Below, in pieces: positions 8,852 through 18,476 of a DNA stretch of 61,464 bases (the stretch's first letter is position 1; the number at the start of each line of letters is the position of its first letter). The notes under the pieces were generated by a model that saw only the letters and a list, made by a program, of their open reading frames with translations, was not told the DNA's origin and did no database searches. A program made the position numbers and the translations under genes. Origin of the DNA: Verrucomicrobiota bacterium (GTDB lineage Bacteria > Verrucomicrobiota > Verrucomicrobiia > Opitutales > UBA2995); contig JAQBYJ010000024.1 of NCBI GenBank assembly GCA_027622555.1, positions 1 through 61,464 on the forward strand. Direction: 5' to 3'.

Positions 8852-10948
8852 TTATAATAGGGTTTTCCTCAATTTCTCAGTTTCTTTGATGAAATACTCT
8901 TGGACTGAAAATATCTCGTTGTCCCCGGATACTTCAATGGGGATATAGTCTCCATTTGAAGTCAATTCCTTGGCGTATTTGGTATCCTTAAGGTATATTT
9001 CCAGCAGGTCGTTAATAACCCGTTTTTTTAATATGGGGTCACTCAAAGGGAATACACATTCGATTCTCCTAAAAAAGTTTCTTGGCATCCAATCGGCGCT
9101 TCCTGTGAAAACCATCGCCTCCTTTTCCCCATTTTCAAAATAATAAACTCGGCTGTGTTCGAGAAAACGGCCCAAAAGGCTTATTACCCGAATGTTTTCG
9201 CTAAGATCCTTCACGCCAGGAACCAACCCGCAAATACCACGAATAATCAGAATGATCTCTACCCCCGCAATGGAGGCTGTGTAAAGATTGTCGATGGTTT
9301 CCTGGTCGATCAAACTGTTGAGTTTGACCATTATCTTCGCAGGTTTTCCATCCCGTGCGTTTTGAGCCTCCATCCGAATTAGTCGATTGATTTCTTTATG
9401 CAGATTGAATGGCGCAACCTTTAGTATTTGAAATTTGGGTGATCTGGCAAACCCGGTGAGGGTATTAAAAAGATCGGCGATCTCCTTCGTCATTTCTTCA
9501 TGTGAAGTCATAAAGCTCAGGTCGCTATACAATTTGGCTGTTTTAGGATTGTAGTTCCCGGACCCTAGGTGGCAGTACCGTTTTAACCCCTCGGGCTCTC
9601 TTCTAACCACCAAGCAGCATTTGCAGTGAGTCTTAAGGTGGGTAAGACCATAGACAACATGCACATCCGCTTCTTCTAACTCACGCGCCCATTGAATGTT
9701 ATTGGCCTCGTCGAACCGCGCCTTCAATTCAACTAGCGCGGTGACTTGCTTCCCATTCAACGATGCTTCCTTGAGGGCTTTAATTATCGGACTGTCCCCG
9801 CTTGTCCGATACAAGGTTTGTTTAATGGCAAATACCTGCGGATCTCGAGCGGCCTGTTCAATAAATTCTACGACCGGGGTGAAAGAATCGTAAGGATGAT
9901 GAAGAAGAATATCTTCTTTGGATAGGATGTTAAAAATGGAGTCCGGCTTATTCAAAGGTGGCCTCACATAAGGAATAAAATTTTCAAATTTAAGTTCATT
10001 TCTCGGGACTATACTCTCAAAGTCCCGTAGTCTCATCATATTCAGAGGGCCGTTAATTCTGTAAACGCTTTCATCTTTTAGTCCGATTTCCTTAAGTAGC
10101 TCTGCGAGTAACCGATCCTCAATGCTATCTTCTACTTCCAATCGTACGGGATCATTTTTTCGCTGATTCCACAGTTCTTCCTCAATTTTGGTTACCAGGT
10201 TTTCTACTTCTTCTTCGTCGAAATAAAGGTCGCTATTTCTTGAGATTCTGAAGGCGTGGGCTGTTCGGATTTTATGTCCCGGAAACAAGGTGTGGGCGAA
10301 TATCTTCACAATATCGCTTAGAAATATGTATTTCAGTGTATCGTCCTTTCCCGGGTTAATTCTTACAATGCGACTTAAAATTCTTGGCACAGGAATAATC
10401 GCTTTGTGAATGGTGTCTGGATTACTCCAATTGCCTTCGACCCAAACAATTAAATTGAGCGTTTTATTTCCAATTTGCGGAAACGGATGGGTCGGATCAA
10501 TAGCGAGCGGCGTCAGGACGGGATAAACCTCTTTGTCAAAATAGTGCCTCAGCCATTTAAGATCCTTTTTTGAAAGCGTTTCAGGTGTCTTGATATCTAT
10601 TCCCTCCCTCCTCATCTCGGGAACCAGCAATTCATGCCAACATTTATATTGCTCGTCTACCTGAACACGGACTTTAGCTTGAATTAGGCTTAATTGATCT
10701 CTCGGGCTTAACCCATCGTCACTCAGCACGCTAACCTGGGAATCTGCTTGCTGCATAAGCCCGGCAACGCGAATCTCGAAAAACTCGTCAAGATTACTGC
10801 TAACAAAGGAAAGAAATTTGACGCGTTCGAGAATCGGGTATTGCTCGCTCTTCGCTTGTTCCAGGACACGATGGTTGAATGCCAACCAGCTTAACTCACG
10901 ATTGAAGTAAGGAACTTTCTTTTTTGATGATTCTGACTTAGTACCCAT
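8852..10948 (-). CDS. ppk1: Polyphosphate kinase 1
   Basis: The 698-residue protein has the full PPK1 length. The N-terminal domain starts YFNRELSWLAFNHRVLEQA and continues SSNLDEFFEIRVAGL. The catalytic phospholipase-D-like halves contain the HxK histidine in LTHLKTHCKCCLVV, with GSGNYNPKTAKLYSDL after it, and a second histidine in LEHSRVYYFENG. It polymerises the gamma-phosphate of ATP into polyphosphate, reversibly. It stands alone between the glycan cluster and htpG. A possible PhoB-type site lies in the 189-base gap upstream. Confidence 0.97.
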   Translation of the reverse strand: MGTKSESSKKKVPYFNRELSWLAFNHRVLEQAKSEQYPILERVKFLSFVSSNLDEFFEIRVAGLMQQADSQVSVLSDDGLSPRDQLSLIQAKVRVQVDEQYKCWHELLVPEMRREGIDIKTPETLSKKDLKWLRHYFDKEVYPVLTPLAIDPTHPFPQIGNKTLNLIVWVEGNWSNPDTIHKAIIPVPRILSRIVRINPGKDDTLKYIFLSDIVKIFAHTLFPGHKIRTAHAFRISRNSDLYFDEEEVENLVTKIEEELWNQRKNDPVRLEVEDSIEDRLLAELLKEIGLKDESVYRINGPLNMMRLRDFESIVPRNELKFENFIPYVRPPLNKPDSIFNILSKEDILLHHPYDSFTPVVEFIEQAARDPQVFAIKQTLYRTSGDSPIIKALKEASLNGKQVTALVELKARFDEANNIQWARELEEADVHVVYGLTHLKTHCKCCLVVRREPEGLKRYCHLGSGNYNPKTAKLYSDLSFMTSHEEMTKEIADLFNTLTGFARSPKFQILKVAPFNLHKEINRLIRMEAQNARDGKPAKIMVKLNSLIDQETIDNLYTASIAGVEIILIIRGICGLVPGVKDLSENIRVISLLGRFLEHSRVYYFENGEKEAMVFTGSADWMPRNFFRRIECVFPLSDPILKKRVINDLLEIYLKDTKYAKELTSNGDYIPIEVSGDNEIFSVQEYFIKETEKLRKTLL

Positions 10949-11099
10949 GCGATTAGAACAATATGGAGCACAAAGTTCTCAGAATAAAGAACCTTTCTTG
11001 TGACAAATCGGTTAAATCGTCTTTGTAAGGCAGCTGATCCTACAGTTTTCAAGGTGTCAGTAATAACGCTGCAACTTACTGTCAGTTCATGAAAAACAA

Positions 11100-11119
11100 C
11101 TGTGGCTAAACTGTGACAG
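11100..11119 (-). promoter_or_regulatory. Possible Pho-box-like half-site pair upstream of ppk1
   Basis: On the minus strand this reads TGTCACA, four bases, AGCCACA: two half-sites 11 bases apart, the second matching the first at 5 of 7 positions. PhoB sites are TGTCA-type direct repeats with this period, and ppk genes are often in Pho regulons. The site is about 150 bases upstream of the ppk1 start. A single imperfect pair can arise by chance. Confidence 0.25.
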
Positions 11120-11137
11120 GTCTCCTGTTCGGCTAAA

Positions 11138-12994
11138 CTACTTTTGTGTAAGTTTTTCTAGCAAGCCATAGACCCTTCCCAGCATTTTCTTCGGATCTTC
11201 CAATATGCCGGCTTCGACCAAGGTGTTATCAAATATTTGTTCGGATATAGTCTTTGCCAGGTCTGGATTTGAATCTTTTAGCTCGGCCAGGTTCTTGATA
11301 AGTCCGTGGCGCGGATTGATATGAAGAACTACTTTCGCTTCCATTTCTGGAGCGTCCGGATTCATTTGCTTCATCATGCGACGCATAGAGGCGGTCATAA
11401 ACTTGTCACTGTTTGAAGACATGGCAGGGCTATCGACCAGACGCTCGCTGGCTCGCACACTTTCCACTCGTTCACCGAGGGTTTCTTTTAACCAGGTGCA
11501 CAGCTTTTCGGCTTCATTTTTTTCCAAAGGATCACCGGCATCCTCCGGTGTCACGCTTTCCATTTCGATGTCGTCTTGATCTGCGGATACCAGAGTCTTT
11601 TCTTCAAATTCACGGACGTGGTTCATCACAAATTCATCAATCGGAAGATAAAGGAAGAGAACTTCAATATTTCGGGCCTTAAAAGCTTCCAGGTAGGGGC
11701 CGTTTTCTATCGATTCACGGCTGTTTCCCTGCAGGTAGTAAATCTCCTTTTGCTCTTCTTTCATCCGGGAAACGTAGTCAGGCAAACTCGTCAGTTTACC
11801 CTTCTCTGTCAGGGAAGATTCGAAGCGCAGTAACTTCGTCAATGAGTCTTTGTGGGTAAAATCACTGGTGACCCCTTCTTTAATAAAGATCCCAAATGTG
11901 TTCCAGAATTTTTCAAAATTCTCCGGGCGTTTTTTGGCCTCTTCTTGTAGGAGTTTGAGGTAGCGTTTCGTCAGTACCGAATTCAGTTTCTGAACCAATG
12001 CGCTATCCTGCATCGTTTCCCGCGATATATTAAGAGGAAGGTCCGCGCTATCGACTACGCCCTTTAGAAATCTTAGCCACTCTGGGAAAAGTCCTTTGGG
12101 TTCTGCATCGATTAGGACTTTGCGGCAGTAGAGGGCAACTTCGGGCTCTGCTCTAGTGAATCCCATCGCTTCCACATTGGTTGTCGGTGTGAAGAGCAGT
12201 GCATTGATGGCCAATGGTGCATCTGCATTGAAGTGGAGGCGAAGCAGCGGCTCGTCAAAAGCCTTACAGGCGAATTTGTAGAATTCGGTGTAATCTTCAT
12301 CTTTGATATCGGCCTTACTTTTTAACCATATCGCCTCTTGGGTATTTACTCGGTCGCCATTGACGTTAATCGGATACTGTACGAACGAAGAATACTCTTT
12401 TAGAATACGTTTGATCTCATTGGGTTTGGCGAAGGACTTATTTTTATCGTCCAACGAAATAACTATTTTTGTTCCTCGGCGTTGATCGGCAACCGGTTCG
12501 ACTTCATAAGCTCCCGATCCGTCGCTGGACCATACGTGGCCTTCTTCGTCGTTTTCCCAGCTGCGGGAGTATACTTTTACTTCCTTGGCCACCATAAATG
12601 CACTATAAAACCCTACGCCAAATTGACCGATCAGATTGGTGTTATGGTCGCCTCCTTCCTTTAAGGCCTGGAGGAATTGTTTTGATCCTGAGTGAGCGAT
12701 TGTTCCAAGATTTTGAACAAGCTCATCGTGTGACATTCCGATACCAAAATCCTGGATTGTCAGCGTATTAGCGGTGTCGTCGGTTGTGATATTGATTTCC
12801 AGCTCCAGATCGTCGTCGAAGACGTTCTTTTCAGTAATGCTTAGATGTCGTAACTTCTCCAAGGCATCGGATGCATTGGAAACTAGTTCGCGAACAAAGA
12901 TCTCCTTATTAGTATAAAGTGAATGGATAACTATATCCAGCAGTTGTTTTACTTCTGCCTGGAATTCGTGTTTTTCGGGTGCTTTTGCGCTCAT
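11138..12994 (-). CDS. htpG: Chaperone HtpG (Hsp90)
   Basis: The 618-residue protein is a normal bacterial Hsp90. The N-terminal ATPase has ELVSNASDALEKLR (catalytic Glu and Asn), DFGIGMS and GQFGVGFYSAFMVA, which form the lid and nucleotide pocket. The middle and C-terminal dimerisation domains follow in order. It is a cytosolic ATP-driven chaperone. It is monocistronic and divergent from deoC across a 166-base gap, where I see no CIRCE element. Confidence 0.97.
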   Translation of the reverse strand: MSAKAPEKHEFQAEVKQLLDIVIHSLYTNKEIFVRELVSNASDALEKLRHLSITEKNVFDDDLELEINITTDDTANTLTIQDFGIGMSHDELVQNLGTIAHSGSKQFLQALKEGGDHNTNLIGQFGVGFYSAFMVAKEVKVYSRSWENDEEGHVWSSDGSGAYEVEPVADQRRGTKIVISLDDKNKSFAKPNEIKRILKEYSSFVQYPINVNGDRVNTQEAIWLKSKADIKDEDYTEFYKFACKAFDEPLLRLHFNADAPLAINALLFTPTTNVEAMGFTRAEPEVALYCRKVLIDAEPKGLFPEWLRFLKGVVDSADLPLNISRETMQDSALVQKLNSVLTKRYLKLLQEEAKKRPENFEKFWNTFGIFIKEGVTSDFTHKDSLTKLLRFESSLTEKGKLTSLPDYVSRMKEEQKEIYYLQGNSRESIENGPYLEAFKARNIEVLFLYLPIDEFVMNHVREFEEKTLVSADQDDIEMESVTPEDAGDPLEKNEAEKLCTWLKETLGERVESVRASERLVDSPAMSSNSDKFMTASMRRMMKQMNPDAPEMEAKVVLHINPRHGLIKNLAELKDSNPDLAKTISEQIFDNTLVEAGILEDPKKMLGRVYGLLEKLTQK

Positions 12995-13160
12995 GATTAT
13001 AAAGGTAAAATATTCGTCTTTGGACTATCTTGAAAATTGAAAACGGAGGTTTTATACGTGTGGATAGATAAAAATCAAGACCGTCTGGATATCAATTTCA
13101 GGTCTCACATTTTTGGATTTGGTTTGTGATTCTAATTATGGTCTAACTAAATAATCCAAG

Positions 13161-14102
13161 ATGCCAACCTTCACTTCAAGCAAGTCTCCACTCAAACGTC
13201 TTTTAGATGAAGTCGGCCCGGTCGATCAGGTCGCAATTGAAGAACGTGTGGCAAAGTTTTCTACCCGCAGCATAAAAAAAGGGAGCAAGATCCAGGGACT
13301 CAAACTAGCTTTGTCCATGGTCGATCTTACGGCGTTGGAAGGCAAGGACACGCCGGGGAAGGTAGAATCACTTTGCCAAAAAGCACAAACACCGGATCCG
13401 GAACTGGATACTCCTCAAGTTGCTGCGGTATGTGTTTATCCGTTAATGGTGAAGCCCGCGCGAAGATGCCTTGGCGAATCGCCAGTACGTATTGCTTCGG
13501 TAGCAACGAGTTTCCCTTCCGGCCAGGTTCCTTTGCGCACAAGGCTGCAGGAAGTGAAGCAGGCGGTTCGTGATGGAGCAGATGAAATTGACATGGTTAT
13601 TCAGCGTGGGCTCTTCCTCTCTGGCAAGGTCCAAGCAGTTCAGGATGAAATTGCCGCGGTGGTTGAAGCGTGTGGTGAAGCACGATTGAAGGTGATCCTC
13701 GAAGTCAGCGAATTGGAAACCTACGACAATATACGTGCAGCGTCGTTTCTCGCCATGGCTGTTCTTCGTCCGGGAGATTTTATTAAGACCAGTACTGGGA
13801 AAACGTCCGGTAATGCCACTCTGGCAAATAATCAAGTGATGCTTGAGGCCATTCGCGACTTTTACCTCAATACGGGCATTCCTATTAGCATGAAGCCTGC
13901 TGGAGGCATCAAAAATTCCAAACAAGCACTTCACTTCCTCGTCGCAGTCAAAGAAACTTTAGGCGATGCCTGGTTAACGAACGAACGCTATCGCTTTGGA
14001 GCCAGTTCCTTGTTGAATGACCTCCTCATGCAGCTGCGCAAACAACAGCAAGGTGTTTATCAGGCACCTTGGAAATTCAGTGACGCCAGCTCTGGTTATT
14101 AA
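13161..14102 (+). CDS. deoC: Deoxyribose-phosphate aldolase
   Basis: The 313-residue protein is a class I DERA of the longer type. The Schiff-base lysine is K209 in GDFIKTSTGK, DEIDMVI carries the helper aspartate, and SMKPAGGIK holds the second active-site lysine. It cleaves 2-deoxyribose-5-phosphate to acetaldehyde and glyceraldehyde-3-phosphate. The aldehyde dehydrogenase gene follows after 21 bases, consistent with onward oxidation of the aldehyde product. A ribokinase gene lies nearby on the other strand. Confidence 0.95.
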   Translation: MPTFTSSKSPLKRLLDEVGPVDQVAIEERVAKFSTRSIKKGSKIQGLKLALSMVDLTALEGKDTPGKVESLCQKAQTPDPELDTPQVAAVCVYPLMVKPARRCLGESPVRIASVATSFPSGQVPLRTRLQEVKQAVRDGADEIDMVIQRGLFLSGKVQAVQDEIAAVVEACGEARLKVILEVSELETYDNIRAASFLAMAVLRPGDFIKTSTGKTSGNATLANNQVMLEAIRDFYLNTGIPISMKPAGGIKNSKQALHFLVAVKETLGDAWLTNERYRFGASSLLNDLLMQLRKQQQGVYQAPWKFSDASSGY

Positions 14103-14123
14103 TTCCCATTATCCTTTTTAAGA

Positions 14124-15626
14124 ATGTCCGCTCAAAGAAAGCCTGTCACCAAATCATCCAGCCGGAAGGCTCCTGAACTGTTGTTCGGGGACCTTTGGGA
14201 GTTTGATCCAGCACCCGAATCTGCCGATCCGAAATTAGTCGAAACTTATTCCTTGTTTATCGGAGGGAAATTTGTGGCACCGCGAAGTCGAAAATATTTT
14301 GATTCGATTAACCCGGCTACAGAAAAATGTCTCGCCAGAATACCTGCCGCCGGAAATGCCGATATCAATGCCGCATTTACCGCTGCCCAAACGGGATCGG
14401 ATAAATATTGGTCAAAGCTTTCTGGTAAGGATCGCGGGAAATACCTCTATCGCATTGCGCGCTTACTTCAGGATCGCTCCCGTGAATTTGCAGTTGCCGA
14501 ATCACTGGATGGCGGGAAACCAATCAAGGAATCGCGCGATTTCGACATTCCGATGGCCGCGGCGCACTTCTTTTATTATGCAGGCTGGGCGGATAAACTC
14601 GCATATGCATTGCCCGGAACATCGTTTCGACCTTACGGAGTAGTCGGACAAATTATCCCCTGGAATTTTCCATTGCTCATGCTCGCATGGAAAATTGCAC
14701 CCGCCTTGGCTGCTGGAAACTGCGTTGTTATCAAACCGGCCGAGACGACTTCGATAACCGCGCTGAAATTTGCTGAGATTCTTCAAGAGGCCGGACTACC
14801 GCCTGGTGTCGTAAATATTGTCTCCGGTGCCGGTTCAACCGGGCAGCTCATCGTGGATCATCCAGCAGCCAAGAAAATTGCCTTTACCGGATCGACGGCT
14901 GTGGGGAAAGCGATTCTGCGCGCGACCGCCGGAAGCGGAAAAGGACTCACGCTCGAACTGGGAGGAAAAGCAGCCAACATCGTTTTTGATGACGCCCCCA
15001 TTGATCAAGCAGTTGAAGGAGTTATAAACGGCATCTTTTTTAACCAAGGTCATGTTTGTTGTGCGGGCAGCAGACTTTTGGTGCAGGAATCCATTGCCGA
15101 GACGTTCGTTAAAAAATTGAAGACCCGCATGGCCTCCTTAAGAGTGGGAGACCCGCTCGACAAGAACACCGATATTGGGGCGATTAATTCCATGGCGCAA
15201 TTGGAGAAGATTACAGAACTCGTCGCCAGTGGCGTTAGCGAAGGAGCTGAACTCTTTCAAAGTTCCTGTTCGCTGCCGAATCAAGGTTACTTTTATCGTC
15301 CTTCCTTATTCCAGGGGGTTACTCAAAGTCACCGTATCGCTCGTGAAGAAATATTTGGGCCTGTCCTTAGTGTTCTGACTTTTCGCACGGTAAGTGAAGC
15401 TATTGATAAGGCCAACAACACGGCTTATGGCTTGTCCGCTGGTGTTTGGACAGATAAGGGTTCGAAAATCCTGAAGATGAGCACCGCATTAAAAGCCGGG
15501 GTGGTTTGGGCCAACACCTATAACAAATTTGATCCCACGTCACCATTCGGTGGGTACAAAGAAAGTGGGTTTGGCCGCGAAGGAGGCAAGCAGGGAGTTT
15601 CCGATTACCTCAAGATTGAATCCTAA
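14124..15626 (+). CDS. NAD(P)-dependent aldehyde dehydrogenase
   Basis: The 500-residue protein is a complete ALDH. PWNFPL (N181), TLELGGKAANIVF (E279, general base) and FFNQGHVCCAGSR (catalytic C312) are all present, with the cofactor motif FTGSTAVGKAI and the C-terminal PFGGYKESGFGRE. It oxidises an aldehyde to the acid. Its position between deoC and an ALDH-like gene suggests that it handles acetaldehyde from deoxyribose breakdown, but substrate cannot be fixed from sequence. Confidence 0.93.
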   Translation: MSAQRKPVTKSSSRKAPELLFGDLWEFDPAPESADPKLVETYSLFIGGKFVAPRSRKYFDSINPATEKCLARIPAAGNADINAAFTAAQTGSDKYWSKLSGKDRGKYLYRIARLLQDRSREFAVAESLDGGKPIKESRDFDIPMAAAHFFYYAGWADKLAYALPGTSFRPYGVVGQIIPWNFPLLMLAWKIAPALAAGNCVVIKPAETTSITALKFAEILQEAGLPPGVVNIVSGAGSTGQLIVDHPAAKKIAFTGSTAVGKAILRATAGSGKGLTLELGGKAANIVFDDAPIDQAVEGVINGIFFNQGHVCCAGSRLLVQESIAETFVKKLKTRMASLRVGDPLDKNTDIGAINSMAQLEKITELVASGVSEGAELFQSSCSLPNQGYFYRPSLFQGVTQSHRIAREEIFGPVLSVLTFRTVSEAIDKANNTAYGLSAGVWTDKGSKILKMSTALKAGVVWANTYNKFDPTSPFGGYKESGFGREGGKQGVSDYLKIES

Positions 15627-15640
15627 TTCGACTTTTTATC

Positions 15641-16507
15641 ATGCCAAGAATCTCCATTACCAAAACTCCCAAAGCCTACGTTGGTGGAAAGTTTATACGC
15701 TCCGAAAGTGGGAGGGTATTTCCTCTCGAGGACAAGGCCGGACAGTTTATCTGTAACATTCCACAATGTACCAGAAAGGATACTCGCAACGCCGTAGAGC
15801 TTGCAGGAAATGCTGGAAGTTCCTGGGCAGCAAGAACCGCTTATAATCGAGGTCAGGTACTTTACCGTTTGGGTGAAATGATGGAATCCCGGTCAGAGGA
15901 ATTGGCGCAAGCGATTGCTGTCACCGGCATTATTGATCTGCGAAAAGCCCGGACTGAAGTCAGTGTGGCCATCGACCGAGTCATCTATTACGCTGGTTGG
16001 ACTGACAAATATGAACAAGTATTGGGTAATACAAACCCTGTCGCTGGGTCGTTTTTCAATTTTTCTGTGACTGAGCCGATCGGTGTAGTCGGTGTATTTT
16101 GCTCCGATGGGTCACCTTTGCTAGGTCTTATCTCTCAGGTGCTTCCAATTATTACTTCTGGAAATTCAGTGGTTGCCCTGGCATCAACGTCAAATCCTTA
16201 CCCTGCAATTTTGCTCGGTGAAATGCTTGCCACTTCAGATCTTCCAGGCGGGGTCTTAAATATTCTGACTGGTTTTAAGGATGAGCTTTTGGAAACGTTT
16301 GCCAGTCATGAACAAATTCGCGGGCTTGACCTTTCAGTGGATGATAAACTCAGAAAACAGGCGGAGGTCCTTGCGGCGAAGAGTGTGAAGCGTGTCAAGG
16401 TGCGACCCGAATCTGATGAAGCTTTGTTCGAAGATTCTGCACAATCGCTCTATGTGATCCGCAATTTCCTGGAATTCAAAACAACGTGGCACCCTATTGG
16501 CGTGTAA
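15641..16507 (+). CDS. ALDH-like protein without catalytic cysteine domain
   Basis: This 288-residue protein matches the cofactor-binding half of ALDH: YVGGKFIRSESGR near the N-terminus, then EPIGVVGVFCSDGSPLLGL and LPGGVLNILTG. The protein then ends. The segment with the catalytic Cys and the ELGGK glutamate is absent, and the position of PWNFP reads CSDGSP. The frame has no internal stops and a tidy end (FKTTWHPIGV), and it sits 14 bases after the active ALDH gene, so it looks maintained. A structural or regulatory partner of the upstream enzyme is an inference. Confidence 0.8.
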   Translation: MPRISITKTPKAYVGGKFIRSESGRVFPLEDKAGQFICNIPQCTRKDTRNAVELAGNAGSSWAARTAYNRGQVLYRLGEMMESRSEELAQAIAVTGIIDLRKARTEVSVAIDRVIYYAGWTDKYEQVLGNTNPVAGSFFNFSVTEPIGVVGVFCSDGSPLLGLISQVLPIITSGNSVVALASTSNPYPAILLGEMLATSDLPGGVLNILTGFKDELLETFASHEQIRGLDLSVDDKLRKQAEVLAAKSVKRVKVRPESDEALFEDSAQSLYVIRNFLEFKTTWHPIGV

Positions 16508-16551
16508 CTTCTTAGAGATGAAGTGGTGGCGTTTTTCTGCGACTCTTCTTG

Positions 16552-17219
16552 CTATTGGTTGTCTAAAATAAAGTCCACTCTCTCAAGCCAGAGTTGGTTC
16601 CCCTTTTTGTTAAGATGGAGACCATCATTCGAATAATCTTTTAGCAAAATTCCTTCAGGAGCGATAACTTCGTTTAGATCAATTACGGATATTATGTTTT
16701 CGTCGCAAATTTCTACAATTGCTTTGTTCGCAGCAATGATATCCGGGATATGGATTTCTTTAGAAGTATAAGGGATCAAAGTAACAATTACATTTTTCGA
16801 TGCGTTCAATGCGATTGTTACCAGTTCTCTATAATCTTCGCTGAAAGAGGTAAGATTGAAATCTTCTCTATGGCCTAATATGTCGTTTGTTCCAGCAAGT
16901 ATGAACAGGTTCTTCGGTGAATATCGCTTTGCTTTGATCAACTGAAGTCTAATTTGTTTTGCCCGAAGTCCGTCCGCTCCCAAATTTATCGAATTGAAAG
17001 GAGTTCCAGTCATTCTCATACTCCAACTTCTGCCGGCTGCAGTAATATTGTCTCCGCAAAAAATATTCTCTAGGCCGAATATTTCCCCCTTCCACTGGCC
17101 AACCATATTATAGTTGATGAAGCGGATGTAATCACTCTTTAAAAAATGAGAGTTATTGGGAGTGAAAGAATTATATAAAATAATAATCCGAATCGCATTA
17201 CTTTTTTTAGATGTTTCAT
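16552..17219 (-). pseudogene. SGNH/GDSL hydrolase, frameshifted and with Ser-to-Asn change
   Basis: The intact frame (16552-17106, 184 residues) has SGNH blocks: CGDNIT (block I, normally GDS), NLGADGLR (block II), AGTND (block III) and DGLHLN (block V, Asp/His pair). The block I nucleophile serine is asparagine. Upstream, an ATG at 17219 opens MKHLKKVMRFGLLFYIILSL, a good signal or anchor segment, which stops at 17139-17141 just after a run of six T (plus strand A6 at 17141-17146). The hydrolase frame is open across this run and upstream (KSDYIRFINYNMVGQW). One indel in the homopolymer would join the two. Confidence 0.6.
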
Positions 17220-17373
17220 CGTCACGTTGGCTTTTTATTAAGATAGTATTTTAGGTGTGAGATCGGAGCGTTTATTTGTCCAAATTCATTCTCTCATCTA
17301 CCACAGTCAATTGAATTCAATGTTTCTGTCGGCGGTAGTTTTCTTGTCGGTACATTGTTTGGTGATTCTGAAA

Positions 17374-18324
17374 CTACAGGAGTTTCACAGCCTTCTCAAT
17401 TTCGTCTTTATATGGCATGGATGGGGCAGTGCCTCTGCGAGTTACGGATAATCCTGCAACTACATTCCCATACTCTGCAGCCTTCTTTATATCTCCATCA
17501 AAGGTTTGTAAGCCTGAAGCAAATCCACCAACAAAGGCATCTCCTGCTCCAGTCGTGTCTACTACGTCGATTCCTTTCATGGAGTCTGTTTGAAAATGGC
17601 TGCCTATTGTCGACACAAAGCAGCCTTTGCTACCTAAAGTAATGATAAAAGTGGGAACCCCAAACTCTCTGCACAATTCATGTAATACTTCTGGGTCGAT
17701 ACCTTGTATCTCCGCCTCTTCGAAAGAGCCATGTGATTCTGGGCACTTTGTTCTTAGGAGGTGAGCGAATTCGGTTTCGTTGGGTATTAGTATGTCGACA
17801 TTGTCTAGCATATCCATGGGAAAGTCGTCTCGCATGGGAGCTGGATTTAATAAGGTTGTTACCCCCTCCAATCGTGCGAGTTTTAGCGCATGGTTGGTCG
17901 CCTCCAAATTACATTCCAGCTGAGTCACCACAATTCCAGCGTTGGCGATAATGTCCCCCGGAATGTCTGCAGGTGTGAGTGAAGCATTCGCGCCTAAGGC
18001 GACCACAATTTCATTTTCCCCATGTTGGTTGACCAGGATTCCAGCAGTGCCTGTCTCATCAGCCGGTTTTATTGCCAGATGTGAATCTATGCCTTCCGAT
18101 TGATGGAATTCACGGGCAACTCCTGCAAAAGCATCTTGCCCGGTTGCTCCGATAAAGGCGGTGGAAACTCCTGTTCTTGCCGCGGCAACCGCTTGGTTTG
18201 AGCCCTTACCCCCTGGCCCACTTTGGAAATTTCCGATGAGTGTCTGACCTGGTTTTGGAAACTCAGGAAGATGGAAAGTCAGGTCCTGAACGTAACTACC
18301 AATAACAACGATGGATGAAGCCAT
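17374..18324 (-). CDS. rbsK: Ribokinase, PfkB family
   Basis: The 316-residue protein has both PfkB signatures. GGKGSNQAVAAARTG near residue 40 is the sugar-binding region, and DTTGAGDAFVGGFASGL near residue 253 carries the anion hole and catalytic Asp. FPKPGQTLIGNF is typical of ribokinases. It phosphorylates ribose (or deoxyribose) at O5 with ATP. The nearby deoC suggests a shared role in pentose salvage, though the genes are not in one operon. Confidence 0.9.
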   Translation of the reverse strand: MASSIVVIGSYVQDLTFHLPEFPKPGQTLIGNFQSGPGGKGSNQAVAAARTGVSTAFIGATGQDAFAGVAREFHQSEGIDSHLAIKPADETGTAGILVNQHGENEIVVALGANASLTPADIPGDIIANAGIVVTQLECNLEATNHALKLARLEGVTTLLNPAPMRDDFPMDMLDNVDILIPNETEFAHLLRTKCPESHGSFEEAEIQGIDPEVLHELCREFGVPTFIITLGSKGCFVSTIGSHFQTDSMKGIDVVDTTGAGDAFVGGFASGLQTFDGDIKKAAEYGNVVAGLSVTRRGTAPSMPYKDEIEKAVKLL

Positions 18325-18476
18325 TATTCTAAATTGAAAACGGATATCAGAAGTAGCGAATCAAAAAAAATAGGTTTAGACAGTGAAAGGCAGTTTTATC
18401 TTGGCGAATTGCCTCATCTTTAAAATGTTTTGCTTCTCAAAGTAAGAATCCACAGGGTTCCCTCAATTGCTAATAT

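Noticed and set aside
12995-13160. Search for a CIRCE or other heat-shock operator upstream of htpG
   Set aside because: No TTAGCACTC/GAGTGCTAA inverted repeat or similar element is visible.
13443-13934. 163-codon minus-strand frame opposite deoC
   Set aside because: It lies wholly inside deoC, has no recognisable domain, and deoC is a full, well-conserved gene.
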